DNA of 64,000 nt. Source: Stenogyne calaminthoides (lineage: Eukaryota; Streptophyta; Magnoliopsida; Lamiales; Lamiaceae). The DNA lies in assembly GCA_037126765.1 (NCBI GenBank), contig JBBCBC010000009.1, forward strand, positions 27,550,870-27,614,869. Direction: 5' to 3'. Below the pieces are notes generated by a model, which saw nothing but the letters and a program-made list of their open reading frames with translations, was not told where the DNA came from and made no database searches. The translations under genes were made by a program, and so were the position numbers. Each line of letters starts with the position of its first letter. Position 1 is the stretch's first letter. Below, piece after piece: positions 35,834-47,865 of the stretch.

Positions 35834-36072
35834 CTCCCTCCGTTCCCCAAAAGTATGCTCAGAGGGCTGAAATATGTTTTACGGAAAGTTAGATTAAGTA
35901 CGTTTATGGACACAATTTTTTTTTATCTTCATCGTCCAACAGTCACTTAATTACTCAATTCATCATTATACTTTACTTATAATTAATTATGTTATTCATA
36001 AATAGACTTATTTTACGTTTTCGTAAAACCTATTTCAACCATTTGAGCATACTTTTGGGATGAACGAGGGAG
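35834..36072. mobile_element. Stowaway-type MITE
   Basis: The terminal inverted repeats are ctccctccgttccccaaaag on the left and a diverged match ending cgagggag on the right, flanked by TA duplications (35832-35833 and 36073-36074). The 239-bp element has no coding capacity. Its core (ttaagtacgtttatggacac and the following cttcatcgtccaac segment) is shared with the MITE at 61995-62231, so the two belong to one family. Confidence 0.85.
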
Positions 36073-36099
36073 TAATATGATTTGACCAAGAAAGGTGAT

Positions 36100-36615
36100 G
36101 AGACGTGATTATCGGTTTGAAAGCGAGTTTTATCAATCTGGGGCGCGAAAGATGGTAAACCTATCAATTTAAGGCACGAAATTTTTCCTATAGGTTCAAG
36201 GCCTAGAAGATGAAAACTATCGATTTAGGGTTTGAAAGATAAAGCTTGTCAATTCGAGGCTGCTTGGCGTTTTAAAAGACCATGTTTGTCACTAAACCTA
36301 AACCACTGAGCGTAAACCCTAAAACCTAAACCTTTGAACCCTAAACCCTAAAACCATGAACCCTAAAACCCTAGACCATGAACCCTAAACCTAAAAAATA
36401 AAAAATAAAGACACGAAATAAGGACATGAAATATAAGTGTAAAAACGTGGCCTTAAAATGTGTGATCGCCAAATTGATAGTTTTTATCTTTTAAGTCTTG
36501 AATTGATAGTTTTTCTATCTTTGGGACCACTGAATCGATAAGAAAATTCTTTCGTCGCATTAAATTGATAGATTCTGTATTTAAGTATCGTAAATTGACA
36601 TTTTCCGTTTTGAAA
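36100..36615. repeat. Repeat block with degenerate telomere motifs
   Basis: 36290-36400 holds about ten imperfect copies of the plant telomere heptamer ccctaaa, mixed with ccatgaa variants. On either side (36120-36260 and 36470-36610) motifs such as tatcaatttaaggcacgaa and their complements (cttgaattgatag) recur in opposite orientation. The block therefore looks like inverted repeats around a telomere-like centre. No protein is encoded. Confidence 0.6.
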
Positions 36616-37204
36616 CTAAGGCTACGGTTCTTGGTTAAGAAGCGAGGGAATGGGCCATCACAAAAGGTTAACTAATTTCCATTTGCAAAAGGCCCAATTT
36701 TTTATCTAGTGGCACAGAACACGTATGGCTGGAGTGGCACAACACAACTAGTACAGGAGGGCCATCTTTAATCTGAAATTGAATTGTTCGATTGGACCAA
36801 TTCCTTGCAATCGACCCTCCTGTTTGTTCCTTTTTATTTCTAGAGTGGGTTACCATCCACTTATGTAATTCGGCAAAAAATTATCAAATCAATAAATTGT
36901 CGATGGAATGCAAATTCTTGCGTGAAACAAAATTATTTTTAAGAGCGTATTTGAGAGGCGGTTTTGCGGTGAGGCGAGTATAATTTGGGCATGCCACTTT
37001 AATATCTTAAAAGGAAAGAGTGTTAATCATTTGTCTTTAATTAATTTATATCTTGAAATACCGTATATGAGGCTAATGCAATAAATTTTTGTCTTATTTT
37101 AAATAAATTATGAGACAAATTTAAGCTATATTGACTTACGTCAAGACAAATCTAAATTGTATGTACTTTGGCCATCAATTCGGTTTTGACTTTTGAGTTG
37201 GTAT
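36616..37204. other. Spacer, nothing recognised
   Basis: I see no gene, repeat or transposon terminus in this stretch. Confidence 0.5.
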
Positions 37205-37792
37205 GCTGTGAAATTTGTTTACCGTGAAATTTTTTATTTTTTTTACAGGCATACTCTTTAGTAATATAAGTTACACCCTTTAGTAATATAAGTCACACAT
37301 TTTAATTATCACTACGATACCCTCTGTTATAATATAATTCACACCCTTCACTTTTATGAGTAATACCCTTTATAGTAAAAAGTCACACTCTTTAGTAATA
37401 TAAGTTACACTCCTTAACGGTTTAGCGTGAAACTTGTTCACCTATCTTTTTGCCTTGACTTTTTCATTATATATGGTATATTAATGAATTCTAATTTGAC
37501 AGAGTATAGTGTGAATAAGTTTCACATAAGGGATCTATGAAATTGGATAAAAGGTATGACTTATTTTAATAAAGGGTATTAGTCGTGATAATTGAAGTGT
37601 ATAACTTATTACTATAAAATGAGTATTGATTGTGATATCGAAGGGTATGACTTATATTATAACGGTGTATTAGTAAATGGCTTCGTAATAACAAAATGGT
37701 AGAACTTATATTACAAAATGTTATTAGTTGTGAAGCTGAATGGTTAGATCTATAAATATATAACAAATTTTAAAATGAACGGGTTTCACAGG
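37205..37792. mobile_element. Inverted-repeat element, MITE-like
   Basis: The left end gctgtgaaatttgtttacc and the right end (complement of tgaacgggtttcacagg) are imperfect inverted repeats. Inside, the left arm repeats ctttagtaatataagttaca several times, and the right arm contains its complement pattern (tatgacttatattata). No transposase is present. The superfamily and target duplication could not be assigned. Confidence 0.5.
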
Positions 37793-38109
37793 AGACCTAC
37801 CCCATGATATTTTTATTTTAATCAGTTAATAAGAAGAGAGTTTCTCTAGATTAATAAACAAAATTGAGTAAGGTCAAAGTCGGAAATGTTAGATTTATGG
37901 TCCCCTAGAAATGTTGTTCCGAAAATGCATGTACTTATTAATCCCTTGTTATTTGTTAGTTAATTTTTATTTACGTCAAATACAAACATAAGTTCCTATA
38001 AAAATTAGTACATTTTTAGGCTTAGAATCATTTTTTTTTCAAAACAAAAAAAGAGCTTAAAAGTTTTGGGATTTTCTTTTTCTAGAGAATTCAAAATAGA
38101 TGAGCTCAA
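37793..38109. other. Spacer, nothing recognised
   Basis: This is AT-rich with no gene or terminus. The last ten bases (38100-38109, atgagctcaa) are the left target duplication of the SINE that follows. Confidence 0.5.
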
Positions 38110-38425
38110 GTAAAGTGTGGTTAGGGCTTCACTACTTAAGATCTCAATATTTGGGGTTGGAGACACCGAGAGAGAAATTTTATTCTCTCTTATGGTGGTT
38201 CCCCTCTTGTGGTGGTCCCCCTCTTGTGGTGATTGCGGTTTCGATTGCGATGCGATTGAGATTTTGAGTTACGGTTTCAGGTGATCTCCCTCTTGTGGTG
38301 GTTGTGGTTTCAGTCTATAGCAAGATGAAAAAAATATATCATGTGCCCAATGATAAAAAGAACTATTATAATCGATTATCTTAGTAAACTATTGTAATTG
38401 ATTATCTTATTAAAAAAAATAAAAA
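38110..38425 (+). mobile_element. tRNA-derived SINE, copy 1 (diverged)
   Basis: It is homologous over its length to 54034-54336: both share a gtgtgg head, a gagagag stretch, repeated ctcttgtggtgg, a gtctatagcaagatga-like segment and an A-rich tail. It is flanked by imperfect 10-bp duplications (atgagctcaa at 38100 and atgagcccaa at 38426). The box A and box B promoter motifs are degraded here and clearer in copy 2. Confidence 0.7.
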
Positions 38426-38435
38426 TGAGCCCAAC

Positions 38436-38684
38436 ATTATTTGAAGCAGTTTTGATCCCGTCGTCATAAATGCACTATATTAATTTTATAATTATAGACC
38501 AAAATTGAAATGACATAATTTCTATGAAATTAAAAATACAATTAACCCGTCAGGTTTGTTCAAATTTGATAAAGATTCTTAATTTTTATAATTTACTTTA
38601 GTTCACGCACTTTAGAACTTTATGATTTTTGTTCACAAACATTTATTTATGACAAAGTATTGTATGCACCAAGTGCACCATGCA
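38436..38684. other. Short AT-rich spacer
   Basis: There is no gene. It ends in gcaccatgcaactc (38675-38688), which is the left target duplication of SINE copy 2 and also contains the copia-B target site. Confidence 0.6.
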
Positions 38685-38689
38685 ACTCG

Positions 38690-41669
38690 TGTTAGTATTA
38701 GTGTCCTAGAGACAATCTATTGTAAGGACATAATACTCGATGATATTCAGTTTGATTTAATATTATAGTTCATTTAATATTAATGTATGACAACAAACTT
38801 GTTTGAATATTATGTTTGATTGTTTACATTTATTCATGCAAGTGTTTCCATGAGTCATTGCTGTCATTGAGGTTGTGAGAACTCAGATGACTTAAACATG
38901 ATTCTCAAATGACCTCGATCAAGGATCATCAAAAATGGGATATTGATGATGCAATGGAGATTGGTGTGCGATCTGCATCATACTCTTCGAGAGTGTAGTA
39001 TGATCTCACTTACTATGAGATATGGAAAGTAAGAACATAAAGCAGTAAAGAACACACGATTTTATAGTGGTTCGGAGTCCAACTCCTACATCCCTCTTCT
39101 TCCTATCATCGGGGCACCAACTTAAACATTTGGACTTAGTTTAGCGTGTTAGTCAACACCCAACATATGTTTCTGGGAGTTCACACTCAAAGCGGGACTT
39201 ATCTCCCTCGCGGGATTACTACCCTCCCTTTCGGGATTGCTAGATGTTTCTGGGGTTCACACTCACCTACAAACTTATCGGTGATTTGGGTAAGGTTTGT
39301 TTGGTTTCCAACTAGGTTGAGATTTTCCCTTACATTTGTTTAGCATCAATGCTAAGGATGGGAAAATCTCTCTAAGCTTAGGATATAGCATTTGTGCTTA
39401 GATCTAGGGTAGAACACTTTTGAATATATGCGTGTGTTTCTTGCTCTGTGTTCTATGGTGGAAAAATTTAGATGATTTGGCTCTGTAGCTTCAATGGTGT
39501 TTTTCACACATTTCCACACTTCCACACCGAATAATGAAGGAAGAACTTGTATTTATAGTGTGGATTTGAATGTTACTCCATCCAACGGTAACATTCAAAT
39601 CCATACTATTCTGTAACTTTTCGCGACTTTCGGGGGGTGGTGTCTTCCTCTCATTGGTCCCACGTCAATTTGAATCTACTTGGTTATATTCTTGAGGATT
39701 ATCGATCCTCGGCTTCTTCAAACTCGGGCTTCCTTGGACTCGAGGATTCTTGATTGACGGACTTCTCTTGGCCGGACCTTGTCGTCGGGCATCTTGACAC
39801 TTTCGAAATTTGTGAGTTGACTCTTCGACTTGAACAATCGACCCTCAGTCACTAGCTTTTCGAACTAGCGATCATCGATGGCGTTACGATTCTCGGTGAA
39901 TATGACATGGGATGACTCTCTTTGATTTCTTCCTGCTTTGATCCGGTATGTAGATTTACGGTTTTACGATGCTCGATTTCTTCTCGCCCTAATCGATCGA
40001 CTTCATGATCGGTCGATATAGCTTTATCAGTCGACATATCGGTTTATCTACATGATTAGAACATCGGGGTAGCATATCGGGTTAGCATATCGATCTCGTC
40101 GATCTAAACCCTTCCTCTTACGATCTGCCAACCTCCTATACGTCACGGTCATCACGGTCATCCCCGATCGGTGGCTTAGCTTTTCTTTTCTTCGATTTAC
40201 ACGACTCGTGAGTTGATTCCAAAACTCATCGACTCATCCCCGATCTCGATCCGACTTCGTCTGCTTGACCTCGTTTGATCTCGATCATCGTTTGATTTCG
40301 TGAGTTCCCCAATTTGTTCTTGCGTTCCCCTTAACTTGTTATCGTAAATTAGCTTCAAAAACACAAGTTGATAATGTTTTGGCATAATTAATCAAAACTA
40401 AAATATCGACACTAGGTATCTCATGATGGATGCACAAATATCTTAGAGGGTATTAGTATACCCATCCAGAAACCGTTTGATGTATTTCACTATATGTGTC
40501 TCGGGTGTCTCGGTTAGTGGGAGTGATGTGATACTCCTTTGACTTGAGGTCAATCCATGCGACATGTGTGGGGTGATGAACTTTGACCATGGTCGACGCT
40601 TTTACACCCATCTATGGGTAGATATGACTTGGATTGAGTTCATCGCGAAGTCGTATGCGTGGTAGTTGAGCAAGAATAGGATTCATTCCTCAAAGTGGAT
40701 TTAGAGAATACTCATCTTCTCATCATAATTGGATCTAAGTCATCGGCGATGCCGTCAACTTAGACTTAGTGTGACATACATGATTAATTAGTGATTAGAG
40801 ATAATATGATTAATTTATTTGAATAGATACTTCATCATGTTCAAGACTTAATCGAGTATTCGCGAATGAAAGGAGGAAATCGTAATAGTCCATGTTTTGA
40901 TTCTGAGATAATTGCGTTTTTCATAGCGTACCTCATATATTGAGAATGTCGATTTATTGTCTAGGGTTCAAATAAAAACCGTTAGTTTGACTAATCATTT
41001 CGATATATGAGGGCTTATGAGTCACACAACAAGTAGTTCCTTTTTACGGATTATAGTTGGTTGATTAAATGTTAAATTGGATTTAATATTTAATTTATGT
41101 AGAATTAATTAATAATAGATTAATTAGAAATTAATTATTATTAATGTTTAAATTAAATTGAATTTAATTAAATAGGATTCCCAATAATAATATATGAAAT
41201 ATTATTATAGGATTTAATATATATGGAATCAAATCCGTAGAGATTTGATATACATGGGAATTAAATCCGTAGAGATTTTATATATGAGAAATAAATCTAA
41301 GAGATTTATTTTATAAGATTAGAGATTTTATTTCCTAATCTGGTTAGCTTAAGATTTAAGCTGGGTCTTCCTTATATATATGGACTCTCGGGAATTCACA
41401 AACAACGTTAATTCATTATTCTCTCCATAAGATCTAGAGTTAGAATTTTCCTAGCAAATTCATCTTGGGATTCAACGCTGGCAAATTCGTGCAAGTCCGT
41501 GATTGGGGATTACGTGGATATCATAGTAGAGAAATATGCGTACGGTTTACTGTAAGGTTTCTCTTTATGTTTATACGTATTCAATTATGCAATTACGTGT
41601 TCATTGTTGGTGAACTGTTTATTTCCGCTGCGCATGTATTACGTGTTTACGTGCCTCTAAATTCCAACA
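38690..41669 (+). repeat. 5' LTR of copia-B, interrupted
   Basis: It starts TGTTAGTATTAGTGTCC after the target duplication ACTCG (38685-38689) and ends AATTCCAACA one base before the primer-binding site. It pairs with the 3' LTR 52469-54028 (1560 bp). It is 2980 bp long only because another LTR was inserted at about 39023-40411. Many of the differences from the 3' LTR are CTG/CAG versus CG, for example gtcgattt at 40948 and atctgatt at 53353. Confidence 0.9.
39023..40411 (-). repeat. LTR inserted within the copia-B 5' LTR
   Basis: This is absent from the 3' LTR at the same position (tatgagatactagg is continuous near 52794-52806). Read on the minus strand from 40411 it begins TGTCGATATTTTAGTTTTG, a mutated form of the start of the solo LTR at 48165, and follows that LTR to its middle. 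About 160 bp of the far end is missing. No clean target duplication could be set, so it is a truncated solo LTR. Confidence 0.75.
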
Positions 41670-41670
41670 G

Positions 41671-41683
41671 TGGTATCAGAGCT
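41671..41683 (+). other. Primer-binding site of copia-B
   Basis: tggtatcagagct matches the complement of initiator-Met tRNA exactly over twelve bases, and lies one base downstream of the LTR end. Confidence 0.92.
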
Positions 41684-43600
41684 CCAGGATCTTGATTAAT
41701 TGCTAATTGATTTGGTTTTATAATTAATTTTTTTTTATAAAACGTTGGTGAGGCTGATCGTGTGTGACCAAACCGCACCATGTATGCTTGTTTTATTGTG
41801 GGCGTGTGTTTTATTGTTTAAAACCACCCTTTGGTGTTGACCATCAGTTTCGTCCATTCCACTTGCCCAGATTAGGGTTTTCTGAAACCCTCTTCTCTCT
41901 CTCAGTTGTGCCTCCGTCCGACGCCCTTTCGCGTTCACCGTGTGCATCCGTGGTGTCGCTCGAGTCGGTGGCGTAACGCTGCGACTTGCGACGCCGCATC
42001 GAAGCGATACCCAATTAGTTTGACCCGCGGCGGCGCAACCTCAATCGCGACGATTCAAGCGGTGTTTGTCGCGTTTCCCTTTTCTTAGTCCTGAGCGGCG
42101 GCGTCCCTGTTTCGATTTTCGATTCATCGGACAAACCCGGGGGCGATGGGTTTCACAGCAAAACACCACCGCGTCGCCCTTTCGTTCTCGCGCTCGCCGA
42201 TTTGTTTTGACGGGATGCGTGTCGTTTTCATTTCGAGCTAAAGGTGCGACGCACCGTCGTGCTTGTCCCGATGTTCGTTATGACTTGGCTGCAGCGATGA
42301 GTCGCCCGCGCGCGCCTAGCGGCGGCTGCGACTCGATCGTACGCTCCGCTTGTCTTCTCCGATTGAAACATAATTTCTGTACAGATTTGTGTGTTTTGAT
42401 TTCGGGCCAGTTTGTTCGGTTCTGGTTGGACTATTTCGAACACTTGATAAGAATTGGATTCCAATTTGACTATTGCTATGATTCATTGGAATAATTGTGA
42501 TGGATGGTTGAAATTGTGGGTTTTTCGGTTGTCCCGATTAGAAGGTGATATCCGGACAGTGATAAGGGAGGGCTGTTTTGCAAATTGAATTTCAAACAGG
42601 CCCCTCCGTGCAATTTTGGAAATTACACCTGAGCCCCTATATTTGTTAATTAAAAATTAAATCGGATTTAATTTGTTAGAATTAATAAAATTTGGGTTTT
42701 AATAAAACGTATTAGTTGGACTAATGACAGACTTAATTAATTGTATTAATTAAAAGCTAACATTAATAATGAATTTAATTGTTAAACATAATTTTAAAAT
42801 TCTAGTTTAGAAAATTAAACGAATTATTAATTCTCCTTAGTCGGCGTGTTTTCATAATATATTAGCGTTTATAGTCCGGTATTGTAATTGTTTGGGTGGC
42901 GATGACCAATAATTGTCGGACCGTATTATTGTTTGGGTAGGCGGTCCCATATAAATGTTAGTCCGTGTAAAATATGTGTTTGGGTAAGGTGGCAATAATT
43001 GCTCAAATGTGATGTAGATTAACATGTTGGATCTCGATTAATCAATTAATACCCATTTAAAATGTTCTCACTAAAATATAGTTTTCTCCGTTAATTTGAT
43101 AAGATGTCTTCCATCAAAATGAAAAATGTAAACAGGAGATTTCGTTCGATAGTCTTTAAAGACCCTAAATCTTTTTGCTCGGATCTACATCTAATGGGAC
43201 TTTTATAGGGACATATAATGTCATGCATTTTGATGGTTGTAAACCAACTTAACTTTATTTCGCTTTAGCCTCATGAGGAACAAAGGGTAAGGGACATCGG
43301 TCGAACTAGGTTCGACAAACTAGAATGCGGTTTTGCAATTGGTTTGGAACCTACCGGTTATCTTATTGTAATGATCGACCCTTTGAGATTATGATAGTAG
43401 TAATGTGGATCTAGTCATTATAATTTATATTTGATATAAATTTGTACTTTTAGATGAAATTCGTTAAGTATGTGAAAATAATAGAGACAAAATAAACACA
43501 AAAGAAAAGGTCATGTTTATTTTGATTCTTTGAATATTGATCATAGGAATTATGTGTTTAATTCTCGTTTTATTTTATTTCTCTTGATTAGTTGAAGCAT
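41684..43600 (+). other. Copia-B 5' leader with GC-rich island
   Basis: This is a long untranslated leader. 41880-42350 is GC-rich and CG-rich, like the C2 leader at 16213-16590. 42840-43020 has about three imperfect units containing gtttgggt...ggcg. Open frames such as 42066-42494 have no recognisable motif. I cannot see a gag start in the leader. Confidence 0.6.
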
Positions 43601-44370
43601 TATAAGCATTATTGAGATGTGTTTTGAAACAAACAAAATTGGTTAGGCAAAATTTTACGGGTATTTGGCACCGAAACATGTGTTTGGTGCTAAAGCGAAA
43701 AAAAGATTGAATGCGTGTTGGACGCGTCGATCCGATTACCCTGCATCTGGTTCCCTGACTGACCACTTTTGCGTGGCATTTCGAATAAGCATCAAAAGGA
43801 TGCTTCCGGACTTCGATTGTGTGATGTTGCTCGGCATAACTCCCAATTGCATAAATGACATGAGAAAATGGATCCCTTCCATATGCTCGAGCATCTCGAA
43901 GGATCTCTTTGATTCTCAATCTCATTCGAGATTTATGAAGTGATGAGAGATCTGTTAGGATGTCGGTTGGATTAAAAGAAGATTTCACCTCGTGTGCTAA
44001 TGATGATAGGCATAATTGAGAAACTTGGTAATTTAGGCATTGAGCTAAAAAGGACCAGCGTTTTTCATTTATCTTATCCTCCGTCGCTCCGAATTCATAT
44101 TTGAACTTCATTATGAACTAAATTATGAATAAGGCGGATGCGACCATGCGAAACTTCTGGCGATGCTCAAGACTTTTTGAGTTCACTATCATTAAGATGG
44201 TGTTCAAAAGGAAATGAGTGGGTAACTAAGGATGTGTACCTCTCTTTGTAAGCATTAGAGGATTTTTGAAAGAAAGGATTATAAGGTTACGGTTCTTTGA
44301 AAAGAAGGCTTTAAGTGCTTCTAGCACTAGAAACGTGTGTGGTTGTTATTAAGATAAACATGTCCACTAA
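43601..44370 (+). pseudogene. Copia-B gag
   Basis: Plus-strand readings include NKLVRQNFTG..HRNM near 43640-43680, the copia gag opening. Near 43870-43930 there is an SKDLFDSQSH segment and near 43930-44080 MRDLLGCRL, LMMIGIIEKLGNLGIELKKD and ILSYPPSL. These correspond to the copia capsid with its typical MIGYIE-type helix. Frames change several times. The zinc knuckle expected near 44250-44320 cannot be read. The longest antisense frame (43575-44111) is a shadow. Confidence 0.75.
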
Positions 44371-44860
44371 TACTTATTAGCTGCTTGGTATTAGATCTGG
44401 GATGTGACTCTCACATTTATGCGAATGTGAAGGGTTCATGTGTCTTGGGGCAGTTAGGGGCGGGTGAAGTCGTCTTGCGTGGAAATGAAGCAAGTTTGCT
44501 AATTGAGCGTGTGGGGACTTATGTGTTGAACTTACCCTTTGGTTTTAGATTAGAACTTAATGATAATCATCTAGTTCTTTCTATTACTTCATAACATGTA
44601 TTTGTTGCATTATGGATATGATGTTCTTAATATACAAAATAAAAGACTCAAACTTAGTAATCATGAAAACCTAACTTACTTATGACATTGTAGAACTTGA
44701 TCATGTAAATGAAAAAATTGCAAGATTAAGAAAGTTAGACTACTTAACCCCATTCATTTGTGAGTCTTATAGAGATTGTGAATCTTATCTCATGGGCAAG
44801 ATGATCAGCGAGATCCTTTTACGGGAAAGGGGTGCATCTAAAGAAGTTCTAGAGTCGAGC
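44371..44860 (+). pseudogene. Copia-B protease and GAG-pre-integrase
   Basis: 44385-44594 encodes VLDLGCDSHIY, where the usual Asp-Thr-Gly/Asp-Ser-Gly active site reads Asp-Leu-Gly, followed by GAGEVVLRGNEASLL and VGTYVLNLPFG, a well-kept copia protease. 44690-44820 gives VNEKIARLRKLDYLTPF-like text and a CESY..CESY..GK segment, the pre-integrase zinc domain. Stops separate the two. Confidence 0.78.
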
Positions 44861-46010
44861 TACTAAGCGATGTTTGTGGACCATTGTCCACTCTAGCTAG
44901 GGGTCGCCGGATACTTCATCACTTTTTCTTGATGATTTCTCAAGATACGGATCGTGTATCTTATGAAACACAAATCGAATCTTTTTGAAAATCAAAGAAT
45001 TTAAAATTTGAAGTAGAAAAGCAACTTGGTAAAGAGTATCGGGACTCTTCAATCGGATCGAGGAGGTGAATACCTTAGCAATGAATTCTCGATTACTTGA
45101 AGTCGCATAGAATCCGATCCTGATGGACTCCTCCTAGGAACACCTCGGATGAGCGGTGTGTCAGGAGGAGAAACCGAACTGGTTAGACATGGTGAGGTCC
45201 ATGATGATCTTATACTCTCTTGGAGATATTCTTATGGGGATCTGGCGTTATAAACCTCAATCCACATTTCGAATAGGATTTCATCTAAATCGGTTGAGCA
45301 TACACCATATGAATTATGGTGTGGCAAAAAACTTGACTTTTATACATATCAAAAACAATGGGGTTGCCCAGTGATTGTAAAAGGAATGCTTACCGAGGCA
45401 AGTTGGAATCAAGGTGAAAAGGGTTACTTTGTGGGATATCTAAAGAAACTAAAGGATATTACTTCTATCCCGCGAGAAGTATAAATCGGTGATTGTTTTA
45501 AGCGGAACAAGTTCCTCGAAGAAGACTATGTCTTTAAGGAACAAATTAAATGGTGATAGAACTTGAAGAAATTCAAGAACCACAAATTAACAAAAGGCGA
45601 TATCTTGTCAAAAGCAACATGACAAGGAATCGGTGGGAGCATTCAACAACTTTCATGGTGGGAGTCTTTCCTTTGGGTGATTGTCTTTTCGGCCCGGTGA
45701 GGCGTAATTGGAGTATGCTTGCGGTCAAGAACCTCAAAAAATTTGAATGAGAACAACATAGTTCAAACTCCCGCCCAAGAGGTATCTAAAAGTGTAGCTC
45801 TTGAGGACTCTCCGGACATTGATGAAATCGATGCAACACAAAATTTTCACAATCAGAATATACAGCCTGCACAACCACAACTCCGTAACTCAATCAGGAA
45901 TCGTAATCCGCCCATTAGATACAGTTACCTCTTGGAGGAATTCGATAATATGGACATACCAGATAAGGACGATCCTAATACTTATTCTGAAGCAATATCG
46001 GATATTGATT
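44861..46010 (+). pseudogene. Copia-B integrase and linker
   Basis: VCGPLSTLARG near 44870-44905, FLDDFSRYGS near 44927-44957 (first catalytic Asp), and a QSDRGGEYLSNEF-type segment near 45040-45090 (second Asp) identify the integrase. VEHTPYELWCGK near 45294-45330 and GYFVGYLKK near 45420-45450 are the C-terminal part. 45719-46012 is the linker, with QLRNSIRNRNPPIRYSYLLE before the reverse transcriptase. Frames are broken at several expected CTG/CAG sites. Confidence 0.8.
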
Positions 46011-46790
46011 AGGGAAAGTAACATGAAACCATGAAATCCGAGATGAACTCGATGTACACCAATCAAGTTTGGGACTTGGTTGAGTTGCCTAAAGGGGTTA
46101 GACCCATATGTTGCGATTGGGTCTTCAAGTGTAAGACTGGTGCAAATGACAAAGTATAAACCTACAAAGTTAGGTTGGTAACGAAGGGTTATAGTCGTCG
46201 AAAGGCGTATTTGAACAACCTTCTCACCGATTCAAAGATCAAGTCCATTCGAATTTTACTTGCGATGGCATCACACTTTGATTATGAGATTTGGCAGATA
46301 GATGTCAAAATAACATTCCTCAATGGAAACATTGATAAGGAAGTGTTTATGACTCAACCGGAAGGTTTTATATCTAAGCTAAATTCTAATCTAATCTGTT
46401 AAGCTTAAATGATCCATTTATGGATTGAAGCAAACTTCTAGGAGTTGGAATATCCGATTTGATGAAGATATCAAGTCTTTTGACTTCATTAGAAACTTCG
46501 AAAGATCCTTGAGTTTATAAATGGCTTGGCGGGAAGAATATTATTTTCATGTCGGTATGTCGATGACATATTGATTTTGGGAAACAATATCTCGATTAAT
46601 GCGGTCCGTTAAAGATTTGTTGTTAAAGACCTTCATGATGAAGGGTCTTGGTGAAACTGCTAAATCTGAGGGATCAAGATCCACGGGGATAGATCGAAGA
46701 TATTGAAACATCACAGTCCACCCCGTATAGACAAGGTGTTGAAGCGTTTTGCGATGAAGAACTCTAAGAGAGGATCTCTATTAGCGAATC
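46011..46790 (+). pseudogene. Copia-B reverse transcriptase
   Basis: MKSEMNSMYTNQVWDLVELP begins near 46029, followed by CCDWVFKCKTGAND. 46175-46402 encodes IRILLAMASHFDYEIWQIDV and FLNGNIDKEVFMTQPEGFIS, which includes the first catalytic Asp. The YVDD box is at 46556-46567, followed by ILILGN. MKGLGET near 46636 is the MKDLGEA motif. Two or more frameshifts separate these parts. Confidence 0.82.
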
Positions 46791-47095
46791 ATGGGATAAA
46801 GCTATCAAAGAAGGATTGTCCTTCTATTGAAGGCGATATCAAATGCACATGAAAGATGTCTCGTGTGCATATGCAATTTGGTAAATCATATGCGCTATGA
46901 CTTGCCTTTAGGCCAAAGCGTGGCCCTCTGTTATCAACATCCTTTGGTAGATACCAGAGAATCGGGTGAGTCTCCTTTGGATTGTTGTCAAACCGATCCA
47001 AGTATCTGGACAAACTAAAGAATGTTTCTTGTCTATGGTGGAATGATCGAACTAGTAGTATTTGGTTATCTTGACCACAAGTTTCAATTCATTGT
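46791..47095 (+). pseudogene. Copia-B RNase H, first part
   Basis: It holds the start of RNase H: SWDKAIKEGLSFY-like text, a region of SNAHERCLVCICNLV..MRYD pattern near 46837, and GYLDHKFQFIV at 47063-47095. The domain is interrupted after 47095 by the CACTA element and resumes at 52012. Confidence 0.7.
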
Positions 47096-47865
47096 CTTTA
47101 CAAAAAAAGCGGGGTTTAACAGACGGTTTTAGCGGCGGAAAAAACCGTCGCTAACAACATTAGCGACGGTTTTGGCGGCGAAAAAAAAAAATCGATGTTG
47201 AATCGAGGGTCGCTAACTTAGTAGCGGCGGTTTTTCGATTTTTTTTTTAATAATTTAAAAAATTATTAAATCTTCGCTAAAAGCGTGAATTCTGAAAAAA
47301 AATGGCTCGCGTTGGTTGAACCCGAAGCCGAGGCGTCGGTGGGCGAACCACGGACCATGTCAAACCCAACCACCAAGCATATCATATATAAGCTACACAG
47401 CCTCCCAATTAGATGAGGCAAATTTTCGCTCCCAAGGGGGACCGAACACAGGACCTGTGGGCGCCTGAGAGGATCAAACCGCTCGGGCACTTACTTTCTT
47501 GCGTTTACTTAATGAAATTAATTCTATATGTCCTAAAAATCGTTTTTAAAAAAAAAAATTAAATCATTTATTTCAATTATCTAATTTAATGATTTAACCA
47601 CATTTTAATATAATAATTTTTATTTTTTATTTATTTATAAATTTAAATTAAATTGTATTATATTAAAACATATTAATTTATTTATTTTTAATTCGTTTTT
47701 TTTACACTTTTTTTAAATTTTTTTATTTCATTTATTTAATTTAAATATCTAATAATCTTTAAAATACTAATTATATATACTTTTTTATATTATAAATTAT
47801 AAATAAATGATTATATTCTTTTAAAATTGTATATGTCCTAAAAATTCATTTTTTTAAACAAATAC

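Noticed and set aside
36290..36400. True telomere
   Set aside because: The repeats are short, degenerate and flanked by ordinary interstitial DNA on both sides.
42066..42494. 142-codon plus-strand open frame in the copia-B leader
   Set aside because: It lies in the GC-rich leader between PBS and gag, with no recognisable domain and Arg-rich low-complexity text.
43575..44111. 178-codon minus-strand open frame
   Set aside because: It is antisense to the copia-B gag, whose plus-strand readings match known gag motifs.
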